Below, piece by piece: positions 53,169 through 62,012 of a stretch of DNA of 64,000 nt. The notes beneath the pieces were generated by a model. The model was not told the DNA's origin. It saw nothing but the letters and a program-made list of their open reading frames with translations, and made no database searches. How positions within the stretch are numbered: position 1 is the first letter of the stretch; each line of letters begins with the position of its first letter. Origin of the DNA: Candidatus Dadabacteria bacterium (GTDB taxonomy: Bacteria > Desulfobacterota_D > UBA1144 > Nemesobacterales > Nemesobacteraceae); the NCBI GenBank assembly GCA_022822065.1, contig JAJECI010000010.1, positions 62,001 through 126,000 on the forward strand. The letters run 5' to 3'. The position numbers and the translations under genes were made by a program.

Positions 53169-55600
53169 TGGGCGTCGCGAAGGAGCGCCTCCGGGGGCTT
53201 GCCGAGAGGGATTCGCTTTCCCGCTACCTTCCCTACGTGGCCTGGGAGGACGGGATGTACGTGCTGGCCGACGCGTCGTGCGGCTTTGCGTGGGAGATAA
53301 ACCCCCTTCTTTTCGCCGGGGAGGACACGAAGAGGATCCTGGGCGGGATGCTCGGCGACCGGGTGCTCCCGCCCGGGACGTCGGTAAAGTTCCACGTGTT
53401 CGCCTCCGAGCTCATATCCCCGCTTTTCCCCGAGGAAGAGGCGGTGCAGGGCAGGATCTGCCAAGAGATCGCCGCCGAGAGAAAGCGGCTCTACACACTC
53501 GGGATGCGGGAGAGGGTCGGGGTTCCCGCTAGGGACTTCCGCTTCCTGGTGTCGATAAGGATTCCCCCGGGCCCCGGCAATAACAAGGTCGCTGAACCCG
53601 CGTGGGAGAAGCACACGGAGGACGCCCGCAAGCTCGGGGCAAACGTGGCCGGGATCCTAAGCTCCGCGCAGCTTTACCCGCGCGACCTGCCCCCGGCGCA
53701 GCTGATCCTCATTCTCCGCGAGGCGCTTAACCCCGATACGCGCTGGTATGACGACCCCTACTACCTCGGGCGCCCGGGAGGCGGCCCCTACGACCCGGAC
53801 AAGGAAATAAGAAGCCAGGTAATAGACCGCGAGACCGAAATAGAGGTGCGGGCCGGGGAGATTTCGCTCGGGGACGCGCGCCTCCGGGGATACTCCCCTG
53901 CGTCCATGCCCGAGCACTTCTCCCTTGATGAGTTCCACGAGCTGCTGGGAGACCCCCTGCGGGGGCTCTCGCAGGTGCCCGCGTACTTCTTCCTCCAGGC
54001 GGGGTTCGTGATCCCCGAGAGAAAGAAAGCCTCCGAGGTGAAGACCAAGGCCGTCATGGTGAAGCAGCAGAGCTTCGGCCTTGTGACGAGATTCATACCG
54101 AGGCTAAGGAGAAAGGCCGAGAATTTCGATTTTCTGGTTAACGCACTTGAGGACGAGGGGCTGGTCACGGGGTCCCTAAGCCTCTTTCTCAGGACCCGAA
54201 GCACGGAGGAGGCGGAGAAGGTAAAGGAGATGGTTACGGGAATATGGAGGGCGCGGAACTTCGATCTCCGCGAGGAGAGATACATAGTGCTCCCCCTTCT
54301 CCTCGAGAGCCTCCCGCTCGGCGGGGAACCCGCCCTCGCGAAGCTTCTCAGGCGGAACTCGACCATGCAGAGCTCGGCCGGGGCCTCCCTTGTCCCCGTG
54401 ATGTCCGACTGGAAGGGGAGCGGCTCGGGGCCGCTTACCCTGATATCTAGGAGGGGACAGATAATGAAGCTTGATCTTTTCAGCTCGGCTTCCAACTACA
54501 ACTGCGCGGTGTTCGCCCAGTCGGGCTCAGGAAAGTCCTTTCTCACCTCGGACATGATCACCGGGTATCTCTCCCAGGGGGCGCGGGTGTTCGTGATAGA
54601 CATAGGGCGCTCCTACGAGAAGCTCTGCGGCCTGGTGGGCGGGGAGTTCGTGGTGTTTGACGAGAAAAGCGGGATCTCCCTTAACCCCTTCTCCCGCATA
54701 ACGGACATAGACGAGGACATGGAGCTGCTTAAGCCCCTTTTCGCCCAGATGGCCTCGCCGTCCGAGAAAATAGGGGACCTCGGGAAATCGCTTCTCGAGG
54801 AAGCGATAAAGAAGGCGTGGGATAAGCGCGGCCCCGAGGCCCGGATAGACGACGTCGTTGAGGCCCTGTCCTCTATCTCCGACCCGCACAGAAGGTCCGA
54901 GGACCTGGCCCACATGCTCTACGCCTATTCCTCCCGCGGGCAGTACGGGCGCTTTTTCGAGGGACCGTCAAACCTCTCCTTCGAGAAAGACCTTAACGTG
55001 CTTGAGCTAGAGGAACTCAAGTCAAAGCCCGAGCTTCAGACCGTCGTGGTGCTCATGATCATCTGGCACATAGAGAGGGAGATGTACCTCGGCGGCCGCG
55101 AGCGGCGCAAGCTCGCGATAATAGACGAGGCGTGGGACCTTCTCGGCGGGGGATTCTCGGGCGAGTTCATAGCGCACGGCTACCGCAGGGCGAGGAAGTA
55201 TAACGGCGCCTTCGTCTCCGTAACCCAGAGCCTGCTTGACTTCTACAGGGCGGGGGATCTCGGGGAGTCGGTGCTTGAGAACTCGGCCTGGATGTTCATG
55301 CTCCGCCAGAAGGGGGAAAGCGTGGAGGAGATAAAAAGGGGAGGGAAGCTTCTCCTCGGGGATTACTTCGGGGAGCTTGTCTCTACGCTCTCGACGCGCC
55401 CCGGGGAGTTCTCAGAGGTGTTCATATACAACAGCGAGCGCGGCATGGGCCTCGGCAGGTTAGTTGTGGATCCTTTTTCCTACTGGACCTACACCACGAA
55501 CCCGGACGACGTCTCCCTTCTAAACGGCTTCATATCGGAGGGGATGGAAGTGCACGAGGCGATAGAGCGCTGCGTCGAGACCTCTAGGGGGAGGAGATGA
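53168..55600 (+). CDS. traC: TraC-like (VirB4-type) secretion ATPase
   Basis: 810 residues, normal family size. Walker A FAQSGSGKSFLTSD at about 447-460 and Walker B KLAIIDEAWDLLGGG at about 648-662. The N-terminal domain shows YVAWEDGMYVLADASCGFAW. It powers pilus assembly and substrate transfer in the cytoplasm. Start ATG overlaps the last base of traV; the end overlaps trbI. Confidence 0.95.
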   Translation: MGVAKERLRGLAERDSLSRYLPYVAWEDGMYVLADASCGFAWEINPLLFAGEDTKRILGGMLGDRVLPPGTSVKFHVFASELISPLFPEEEAVQGRICQEIAAERKRLYTLGMRERVGVPARDFRFLVSIRIPPGPGNNKVAEPAWEKHTEDARKLGANVAGILSSAQLYPRDLPPAQLILILREALNPDTRWYDDPYYLGRPGGGPYDPDKEIRSQVIDRETEIEVRAGEISLGDARLRGYSPASMPEHFSLDEFHELLGDPLRGLSQVPAYFFLQAGFVIPERKKASEVKTKAVMVKQQSFGLVTRFIPRLRRKAENFDFLVNALEDEGLVTGSLSLFLRTRSTEEAEKVKEMVTGIWRARNFDLREERYIVLPLLLESLPLGGEPALAKLLRRNSTMQSSAGASLVPVMSDWKGSGSGPLTLISRRGQIMKLDLFSSASNYNCAVFAQSGSGKSFLTSDMITGYLSQGARVFVIDIGRSYEKLCGLVGGEFVVFDEKSGISLNPFSRITDIDEDMELLKPLFAQMASPSEKIGDLGKSLLEEAIKKAWDKRGPEARIDDVVEALSSISDPHRRSEDLAHMLYAYSSRGQYGRFFEGPSNLSFEKDLNVLELEELKSKPELQTVVVLMIIWHIEREMYLGGRERRKLAIIDEAWDLLGGGFSGEFIAHGYRRARKYNGAFVSVTQSLLDFYRAGDLGESVLENSAWMFMLRQKGESVEEIKRGGKLLLGDYFGELVSTLSTRPGEFSEVFIYNSERGMGLGRLVVDPFSYWTYTTNPDDVSLLNGFISEGMEVHEAIERCVETSRGRR

Positions 55601-55950
55601 GGAAAATCGGGGTTCCGGTCCTGCTTGTGGCGCTCGCGGTCCTTGGTGCCGCGGGGGTCCTCTCCTGCGCGGCCGAGAAGAGGGACGAGAAAGTGGTTTT
55701 CATAGACCTTGAGGAGGTGGTCTCTGAGGAGCGTAAAAGGATATTCTCTAGGGTGCTCCGCGGGGAGCTATCGCGCGAGGAGGCGGAGGAGCGGGTCGGG
55801 CGGTTCTTCGTGCGCTTCGGGGAGGTTCTCGCCGATTACGAAAAGGAAGGCTATCTCGTGTTTGACGCTAAGTCGGTCCTCGGGGGCGGCCGCGACGTGA
55901 CCGGGGAGATACTCGAGAAGCTCTCGGCGCGGGGAGAGAAAAGTGAGTGA
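55597..55950 (+). CDS. trbI: TrbI-like (F-type) assembly protein
   Basis: 117 residues with a signal/membrane helix (VLLVALAVLGAAGVLSCA) and a charged helical body (SVLRGELSREEAEERV-type helices; VFIDLEEVVSEERKRIFSRV). Length, position between traC and the traF/traW pair, and the VFIDLE start of the domain fit F-type TrbI. The overlap with the next gene is 8 bases. Confidence 0.7.
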   Translation: MRKIGVPVLLVALAVLGAAGVLSCAAEKRDEKVVFIDLEEVVSEERKRIFSRVLRGELSREEAEERVGRFFVRFGEVLADYEKEGYLVFDAKSVLGGGRDVTGEILEKLSARGEKSE

Positions 55951-56437
55951 GTTTCTTCGGGCCTGCATGGGAGCGCGGGGGGCGGTTTCGGTTTTCCTGG
56001 TCCTTGCTCTGCTCGCGGGGGCGTATCTCTTCGAGATCCGCGTCTCGTTTAACGTATCGGGGTCGCTTCCCCACCGGGCGTTTCTCACCGTAAGGGGCGG
56101 GGAAGCCTCCTGCGGGCCCGGGGAAATAGGGCTTTTTCGCCTGAACGTCCGCAATCCCTACTGGGATTACGGAACGGTTTTCGCGAAGAGGTTCGTTGGC
56201 TGCCCAGGCGACACGCTCAGGACGGAAGGAGTGGAGTTCTACATAAACGGCGAGAGAGTGGCCGTCGCGAGCGGGCATGACTCAAACGGGGTCGCCGTTT
56301 CGAGCTTCCGGTTTTCCGGGGTGATTCCCGCCGGAAGCTACTTCGTTCTGGGAGAGGGAGAAAGAAGCTATGACTCAAGATACTGGGGGTTCGTCAGAAA
56401 ATCATGGATAGTCGGGCGTGGGTTTCCCTTGTTCTAG
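55943..56437 (+). CDS. traF: TraF-type S26 signal peptidase
   Basis: 164 residues. One N-terminal membrane helix (VSVFLVLALLAGAYLFEI). The active site shows FNVSGSLPHRAF with candidate nucleophile Ser 41 in S-x-P, and AKRFVGCPGDTL with general-base Lys 82, as in S26 peptidases. The C-terminal SYFVLGEGERSYDSRYWGF is the usual final motif. It matures pilin or other secreted factors of the element. Overlaps traW by 34 bases. Confidence 0.85.
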   Translation: MSEFLRACMGARGAVSVFLVLALLAGAYLFEIRVSFNVSGSLPHRAFLTVRGGEASCGPGEIGLFRLNVRNPYWDYGTVFAKRFVGCPGDTLRTEGVEFYINGERVAVASGHDSNGVAVSSFRFSGVIPAGSYFVLGEGERSYDSRYWGFVRKSWIVGRGFPLF

Positions 56438-57027
56438 CCTCGGTCTTTCTTGTCCAGTCCTTCTCGGTGCCGAGCCGGGCCTCGGGGAAAGATCTCGGGG
56501 TTCACGGGCGCCTCTACGAGATAAAGGAAGAGGACATGCTTTCCTATGTGCGGAGAAAGGCCGGGGAAATCGACATGCGGGCGCTTCGGGAAAGCATGGA
56601 GAGAAAACTCGAGGAGTCCTACGCCCGGCACTCTTTTGTTTCTCTCGACATCCCCTCGGCCACGGAAGAGCGGGTGCGTTATGTCGACCCCTCGGTGAAC
56701 GTGCGGAATCCGCTCCACGACCACACGGGGAAAATAATTTTTCCCGCGGGCACAGTAAATCCGCTTGATCACGTCCCGCTTTCAAAAAGCATCATGGTGC
56801 TGAGGGAGGACCAAGTGAAAATGGCACTTGAGGAAATAGGCAAAAAAGGTGGAAAACCGATTCTGCTGCTCACCAACGGCGATATCCGGAGAGCTTCCTT
56901 GCTTGCGGGCCAGACAGTATACAAAGCAACTCCTTTTATGCTCAGAAGACTTCAGATTGAAAAGGTGCCTTCGCTCGTAACACAGGAGGGGAGAAAACTC
57001 AGGGTGGAACAAGTCATCTTAAAATAA
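56404..57027 (+). CDS. traW: TraW-like pilus assembly protein
   Basis: 207 residues. Signal peptide RAWVSLVLASVFLVQSFSVP. The mature part begins with GKDLGVHGRLYEIKEEDMLS and has VNPLDHVPLSKSIMVLREDQ and PILLLTNGDI, the TraW signatures. It is the last recognisable tra gene in this window. The final ~70 codons are less GC-rich than the rest, hinting that the junction with inserted DNA is close. Confidence 0.88.
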   Translation: MDSRAWVSLVLASVFLVQSFSVPSRASGKDLGVHGRLYEIKEEDMLSYVRRKAGEIDMRALRESMERKLEESYARHSFVSLDIPSATEERVRYVDPSVNVRNPLHDHTGKIIFPAGTVNPLDHVPLSKSIMVLREDQVKMALEEIGKKGGKPILLLTNGDIRRASLLAGQTVYKATPFMLRRLQIEKVPSLVTQEGRKLRVEQVILK

Positions 57028-57128
57028 TTCCCTGAATTGTACTTCAACGGGCAATATTTTTCCTTCTCCACCTTTCAAATATAGAACTCAGTTATAATTT
57101 GTTCTTGAAAACAGATGTTCAAATTATT

Positions 57129-59270
57129 ATGAGCAAACCGATTCAAAGAGAAATCAGTCAGTCATTCCGTCCCCGTGCCAGAATATTGCGTCTGCTTGGA
57201 GACGAACTGATTGCCAATGATCGTCTGGCAATTTTTGAACTGGTTAAAAACGCCTATGATGCAGACGCAAATGAAGTCGTTGTCCGTTTGGATCTGAACA
57301 CAGACAGAGACTCGATGATAACCGTTTCTGATGACGGAGAAGGAATGAACCTTGATGTCCTGAAGTCAGTCTGGCTCGTACCTGGCGATGAACATCGTCG
57401 AAAACAAAGACACGACAAAAAAAGAACTCCTATCCACAACCGTCTTCCTCTCGGGGAGAAAGGACTTGGACGTTTTGCGGTTCACAAGCTTGGAAACCGG
57501 ATAAGCATGGTAACCCGTTCCAAGAATTGCAAAGAATACGTAGTAGAAATAGATTGGAACAGTCTGATTGAAAAGCCATTTCTGGATAAAGCTCCTGTGA
57601 AAATAATCGCCCGGAATCCAAAAGTGTTTACTAAAAAGAAGACGGGAACCCGGATTGAAATCCGGGAGTTGCGCAAAACCGACTGGACCCGCGGCAAAGT
57701 GAGGCGACTTTATAATCAAATCACATCCATATGTTCCCCGTTCCGGGAATCCGGAAGCTTCAACGCTGTTCTGAAAATTCCCGGTCATGAGACATGGATA
57801 TCTGACCTGCCGGATATATATGAAATCCTGAACCGTGCAATATGGAAATTTTCATTCAAGCTGGACAAAAAAGGGGGGTTTGACTGGTGTTATGAATTTC
57901 GACAGGTGCCGGGGTTTAAACTGGTTCCCAGAACAGTCAAGAAATCTGGTGACTTGCTGAAACTTCCTCCTGAATCTGAAGACGGCAAAAAGACCGAAAA
58001 GGTGGTTGCCAGTAAGTCCACGACTCGAGGTATCGGCCCTGTAAGCGGTGAGTTTTATGTGTATGACCGAGAAAAGGAAGTTATTAGAAAATTCACAGAT
58101 GTTCAGTTGCTGACCAGTTATCTGGATGAAACGGGTGGCGTGCGAGTCTATCGAGATGGAATCAGAGTATATAACTACGGAGAACAGGGAGACGACTGGC
58201 TTGGTCTTGATCTTCGTCGTGTAAATTTTCCTACACGCCGAATCAGCCGCAACATCATTCTTGGAGCAATACACCTGTCACTGGAGCATTCTTCGGGACT
58301 TGTTGAAAAAACCAACAGAGAAGGTTTTGTCGAGAACGACTCCTGCAGCCAGCTGCGCCGCATTGTCCTTGGTGCTCTTGCGGCCTTAGAAGAGGAACGT
58401 CAGCTAGACAAGGAACGAATCAGAAAACTCACGGGAAAACCTGAAGACTCCACTATGGACAGGATCGAAAAATTAATAAAAGAGCTTGAACATGCACTTG
58501 ACCGACGGGGAGTGAAAAAAGAATTCAAGCCCTATCTCAGCAGGATTGAAAAGAACTATCGGGGCATGCAGGAAATCCTGCTCTCCGCAGGCATGTCAGG
58601 GCTGAATCTGGCCGTAGTGTTCCACGAAGTGGAACGAGGAGTACGGACAATTCATCAGGTTATAACTGAAGGAGCAGATATAGATGAAGCCGCCCGCCAG
58701 ACTCAAGAACTAATGAGAATTCTTGACGGTTTTTCGGCATTGCTCCGGCGGGACAGCAAAAAACTGCATGAGGCCAGCAAACTTATCAGGATGGCACGAC
58801 AGAACAGCGCACTCCGGCTTCGCCACCACCATATTGCTCTTAACTGCCCGTTACTGGACAGCAAAGAAGAAGGTTTCAGTTCCCGTTTCGCATTCGGACT
58901 TGTACTAGGTGCATTAGGCAATCTCATTGACAATTCTCTTTACTGGCTGAGGGTTCGATGGCACGACACTCCATCTAAGAAGAGCCCTCACCAAAGAAAG
59001 CTTTACATCGGCCTATCAAGAGATTTTGAAGCCGGACCAGCTATCGTGGTCGCAGACAACGGACCCGGATTCCAAGGCGATGATCCTCAGAATCTGGTGC
59101 GTCCGTTTTTCACTCGAAAACCCGACGGCATGGGGCTTGGCCTGTATTATGCTAATTTAGCGATGGAGTTAAACGGCGGGCAACTCGTATTTCCTCAACT
59201 AGGAGAAGTAGAGCTGCCCGATGGGTTTGACGGTGCGGTAATGGCCCTGATATTTAAGGAAGCAGAATGA
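57129..59270 (+). CDS. Double-GHKL sensor kinase-like protein
   Basis: 713 residues from the ATG at 57129 (frame open from a TTG at 57099). N-terminal HSP90/MORC-like GHKL domain: FELVKNAYDADANEV (N box, about 37-51), VSDDGEGMN (G1) and GEKGLGRFAVHKLGN (G2). A long middle follows. Then an H-box-like AVVFHEVERGVRTIHQVI, and a second GHKL domain: GALGNLIDNSLYWL, VVADNGPGF and GMGLGLYYANLAMEL. So it looks like a histidine kinase whose sensor is itself an ATPase. No membrane helices, so cytoplasmic. It overlaps the receiver gene by ATGA. Lower GC than tra, so probably acquired. Confidence 0.8.
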   Translation: MSKPIQREISQSFRPRARILRLLGDELIANDRLAIFELVKNAYDADANEVVVRLDLNTDRDSMITVSDDGEGMNLDVLKSVWLVPGDEHRRKQRHDKKRTPIHNRLPLGEKGLGRFAVHKLGNRISMVTRSKNCKEYVVEIDWNSLIEKPFLDKAPVKIIARNPKVFTKKKTGTRIEIRELRKTDWTRGKVRRLYNQITSICSPFRESGSFNAVLKIPGHETWISDLPDIYEILNRAIWKFSFKLDKKGGFDWCYEFRQVPGFKLVPRTVKKSGDLLKLPPESEDGKKTEKVVASKSTTRGIGPVSGEFYVYDREKEVIRKFTDVQLLTSYLDETGGVRVYRDGIRVYNYGEQGDDWLGLDLRRVNFPTRRISRNIILGAIHLSLEHSSGLVEKTNREGFVENDSCSQLRRIVLGALAALEEERQLDKERIRKLTGKPEDSTMDRIEKLIKELEHALDRRGVKKEFKPYLSRIEKNYRGMQEILLSAGMSGLNLAVVFHEVERGVRTIHQVITEGADIDEAARQTQELMRILDGFSALLRRDSKKLHEASKLIRMARQNSALRLRHHHIALNCPLLDSKEEGFSSRFAFGLVLGALGNLIDNSLYWLRVRWHDTPSKKSPHQRKLYIGLSRDFEAGPAIVVADNGPGFQGDDPQNLVRPFFTRKPDGMGLGLYYANLAMELNGGQLVFPQLGEVELPDGFDGAVMALIFKEAE

Positions 59271-60535
59271 TACGACCAGCGCCAAGAATTATAACTATTG
59301 ATGATAATCAGGAAGATCTGGATGAGTTGACTGAAGGCATTAATCGTTACGGAGCAGCATGTCTGCCATTCCATTTTACAGGCGATACAGAGAATATTAG
59401 TTCATGCCCTCACGCAAGAGTAATATTCGCTGATCTTCACCTGAATGAAACCGGGCCCGGCGGTGATAGCGCACAACATTTCAGTACCATAGGAAGTTTG
59501 ATCTTGGACACAATCAAACCTTCTGGCCCTTATCTCCTGATTCTTTGGACACAATATCCTGAAGATGGAAAGTCTCTGCGCGAGTTTCTTGATGAAAGAC
59601 TGCCGACAGATACGCCGAAGCCGCTCGACGTTATAGCAATTGACAAAAAAGTTCTTCGCGAAAAGACAGAAGGAAATTCTCTGAATATTGAAAAACTGGT
59701 TGAAGAGATAACCAATTCATTTGACCGGTTTCCACAGATTACTGCATTACTCAACTGGGAAGAGATGGTGTTAGGTGCTGCGGGAGACACTGTTTCTTCA
59801 ATTTTTGACCTAGTGGGAAAACAGAACAGAGACAAAGAAGTCAGCAGGATACTTGCTCATTTGGCTGTTGGTGCAGTTGGCAGAAACCATGTTGAAAACG
59901 ACCGTTTTCATGCAGTGAATGAAGCACTGTTACCCATTCTGACTGACCGTATTGCTTCCATGCATTTGAAAAATGATGACCGAGATATCTGGCAAAAAGC
60001 GTTTGACAGTTCGGATATCGAAAGCTCTCTCTCACTGGAAAAAGCCGCCAGACTTAATCGTCTGGTCCAGATTGATCCTGCAACTGACAACGGAGCCAGA
60101 AACGGTTCCGTTATCGCTTTACCTGAGGAGTTTTCAAAGAAGAATTTTGAAAAGCAATTCGGCTTCAAGCAACAAAAGACAGCAGAGAAACAGTTTTTCT
60201 GTAAGAACCCAAGAAAAAAACTCAGTTGGGTTCTGATACAGTGCCAAGCTGTCTGCGACTACGCGCAGAACAGACCAGGAACGCTGCCGTACTACCTTGG
60301 TCTTGAACTACCATACCCATTAAGAGGACACCCAAAAGCATTATGGGTCAGTCCACCTTTCGAAAAAGATGGTTCCACTGTCTATTTATACGTGAATGCC
60401 CGCTTTCCGGTTTCTCTGCCACCAAAATTTGCGGAACGGAAAAATGTTCGCTACCGCCTACGCGAACAACTGCTCAATGATCTTATATATCATATCCACA
60501 GCCACGGAGCTCGTCCCGGAATGCTTCGGTTTTAG
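59267..60535 (+). CDS. Receiver-domain protein with unknown C-terminal domain
   Basis: 422 residues. The N-terminal receiver has all key residues: RIITIDDNQ (Asp 12, Asp 13), VIFADLHLNETGPGG (phospho-acceptor Asp 56), LLILWTQYPED (Thr 95) and VIAIDKKVL (Lys 127 or 128). From about 150 to the end the protein has no DNA-binding domain that I can see; it includes SQVLAHLAVGAVGRNH-type helices and a beta-rich tail (GLELPYPLRGHPKALWVSPP). It starts inside the kinase stop codon, so the two are translationally coupled. The C-terminal part is probably the output and may be an effector. Confidence 0.75.
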   Translation: MIRPAPRIITIDDNQEDLDELTEGINRYGAACLPFHFTGDTENISSCPHARVIFADLHLNETGPGGDSAQHFSTIGSLILDTIKPSGPYLLILWTQYPEDGKSLREFLDERLPTDTPKPLDVIAIDKKVLREKTEGNSLNIEKLVEEITNSFDRFPQITALLNWEEMVLGAAGDTVSSIFDLVGKQNRDKEVSRILAHLAVGAVGRNHVENDRFHAVNEALLPILTDRIASMHLKNDDRDIWQKAFDSSDIESSLSLEKAARLNRLVQIDPATDNGARNGSVIALPEEFSKKNFEKQFGFKQQKTAEKQFFCKNPRKKLSWVLIQCQAVCDYAQNRPGTLPYYLGLELPYPLRGHPKALWVSPPFEKDGSTVYLYVNARFPVSLPPKFAERKNVRYRLREQLLNDLIYHIHSHGARPGMLRF

Positions 60536-60662
60536 GAAACTAAATCTTCAGGCAATAGTGTCAGAGGAATCTCTTTAACTTGTATTCCTCATGTAAAAAT
60601 CTTGTCAATATTTAAAAACTATTACTGATTCTAAGAGTTAGGGATTCTTGATAAATAATTAG

Positions 60663-60696
60663 GGGAATTATGTATTTGGGTTGACAAACCTTTCTT
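60663..60696 (+). repeat. Left terminal inverted repeat of the IS1595 transposon
   Basis: 34 bases identical to the reverse complement of 63925-63958. The target duplication AATAATTA stands at 60654-60661. Confidence 0.93.
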
Positions 60697-60709
60697 TCCC
60701 CGCTAATCT

Positions 60710-60811
60710 TCATTCGTGTTCTTCTTCAGAATCATCTTTCAAATAAACATCTTTTTCGGGCGGACTCCCAAGCAGAATTGAGAAAACATCGTCAATATCA
60801 AAATCCGCCAT
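60710..60811 (-). CDS. Tiny acidic ORF at the 3' end of the transposon passenger operon
   Basis: 33 residues from the ATG at 60811, with AGGAG 9 bases upstream: MADFDIDDVFSILLGSPPEK then a strongly acidic tail DDSEEEHE. A 46-codon form starting at a TTG (60850) has GGAGG 8 bases upstream, so the true start is unsure. It follows the methylase stop by 13-52 bases, same strand. Too short for family assignment; the charge suggests a protein-binding or DNA-mimic role, which is speculation. Confidence 0.45.
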   Translation of the reverse strand: MADFDIDDVFSILLGSPPEKDVYLKDDSEEEHE

Positions 60812-60863
60812 ACTTGGAATCTCCTGACCTTTTTCGTCCTCGCTAGGCAATAGTCCTACCTCC

Positions 60864-62012
60864 TTATTTCTCGATCAAGAACAAAAATTCCCTATTTGGT
60901 TCATTCGCATCTCGCAACCATTCATTAGTCCATTTCATTTTAGACATAACATTTCTTTGATAATGAATCTCAACTATATCTACCAGTCTGCCAAATGCCT
61001 TTATAGACTCATTCAGTTCATAAGCAGTAGCTCTGCCTCCTGAACTATAGGAAAGTATAACCCACCTGCAAGGGGTTTCTTTTAACAACTGTTTTATACT
61101 CTCAACTGCTATGAACTTGCCGTCTCCATTTTTGCGAAACTCCTCAAATACCGATGCTGAAACAGTGTCAGAAGTGTCTTTTCTTCTTAACGCTTTCCCG
61201 AAAAGATCCGGCTGGTCATTTTTGCAGATAGTTTCCCACAAATGATAGTAAGACGCATACCTAACCCGGGAGGGAGGCATTTTCTCATTGTTTGAACCGT
61301 AGGGAGGATCATAATAAGCAAGTTCAGCGTCTATTGTGGGAAGAATATCAAAGATATTGCCCTGCAATACCTCGTTTTCCGCAGAATTTACCCAAACTCT
61401 GGGAACCTCAAGCGTCAAATCCTTAAATGACCTCGGAGACCAGTTCTTCAAATAAGCGACATGATGCCCAAGCGTGTTATCTACCTTGTCGAGTGCCAAG
61501 ATCAGACTGGACAATGCTACGCTTCTCTCTATCTCATCAAGATTAGATTCGTCGATTTCCCTTCTTATCGCATCAAGTTTTCTTGTATTCTTTTTCTGAA
61601 AGGGTTTTTTAGTGCCATCCGCTTGAATTGCATTGTATTCCCCCTCCGCTACTTCACCCCCGTAGTTTTCTGTAAACCATCCGTCTTCAGGTGGCAATGA
61701 ATTGAGATGGTCTATTAGAGGCTTGTACTCGCATGGATTGCTCTTGTTTTGCAAATAGCATTTGCCAAAAGTGTAAGACCAATCCGCTATGTCGTTAGAA
61801 ATTACTTTATATCCAGATTGTACACACGCTTGACCAACACGAGTAGAACCAGAAAAGCCATCAAAAACGGTTTTCGCTCCAGTTCTCTCTATCAGTCTGA
61901 TTATGTGTGGCAACAATTTCAATTTAGAACCTATATACTTCACGCCTTCAGTCTTCAGTTTTTTGTCATTGCCGTTGCCACAAAACAGTTGCCGTTGTAT
62001 CATCCTGCTCAT
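60864..62012 (-). CDS. Adenine-specific DNA methyltransferase (D12 class), transposon passenger
   Basis: 382 residues. Motif I TVFDGFSGSTRVGQACVQSG at about 48-67, catalytic motif IV AYYDPPYGSNNE at about 232-243, and VKYIGSKLKLLPHIIRLI at the start as in D12/Dam-type methylases. It methylates N6-adenine in its target to protect it from the co-encoded nuclease. The ATG overlaps the restriction enzyme stop (ATGA), so both are translated together. It lies between the inverted repeats of the IS1595 element. Confidence 0.88.
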   Translation of the reverse strand: MSRMIQRQLFCGNGNDKKLKTEGVKYIGSKLKLLPHIIRLIERTGAKTVFDGFSGSTRVGQACVQSGYKVISNDIADWSYTFGKCYLQNKSNPCEYKPLIDHLNSLPPEDGWFTENYGGEVAEGEYNAIQADGTKKPFQKKNTRKLDAIRREIDESNLDEIERSVALSSLILALDKVDNTLGHHVAYLKNWSPRSFKDLTLEVPRVWVNSAENEVLQGNIFDILPTIDAELAYYDPPYGSNNEKMPPSRVRYASYYHLWETICKNDQPDLFGKALRRKDTSDTVSASVFEEFRKNGDGKFIAVESIKQLLKETPCRWVILSYSSGGRATAYELNESIKAFGRLVDIVEIHYQRNVMSKMKWTNEWLRDANEPNREFLFLIEK

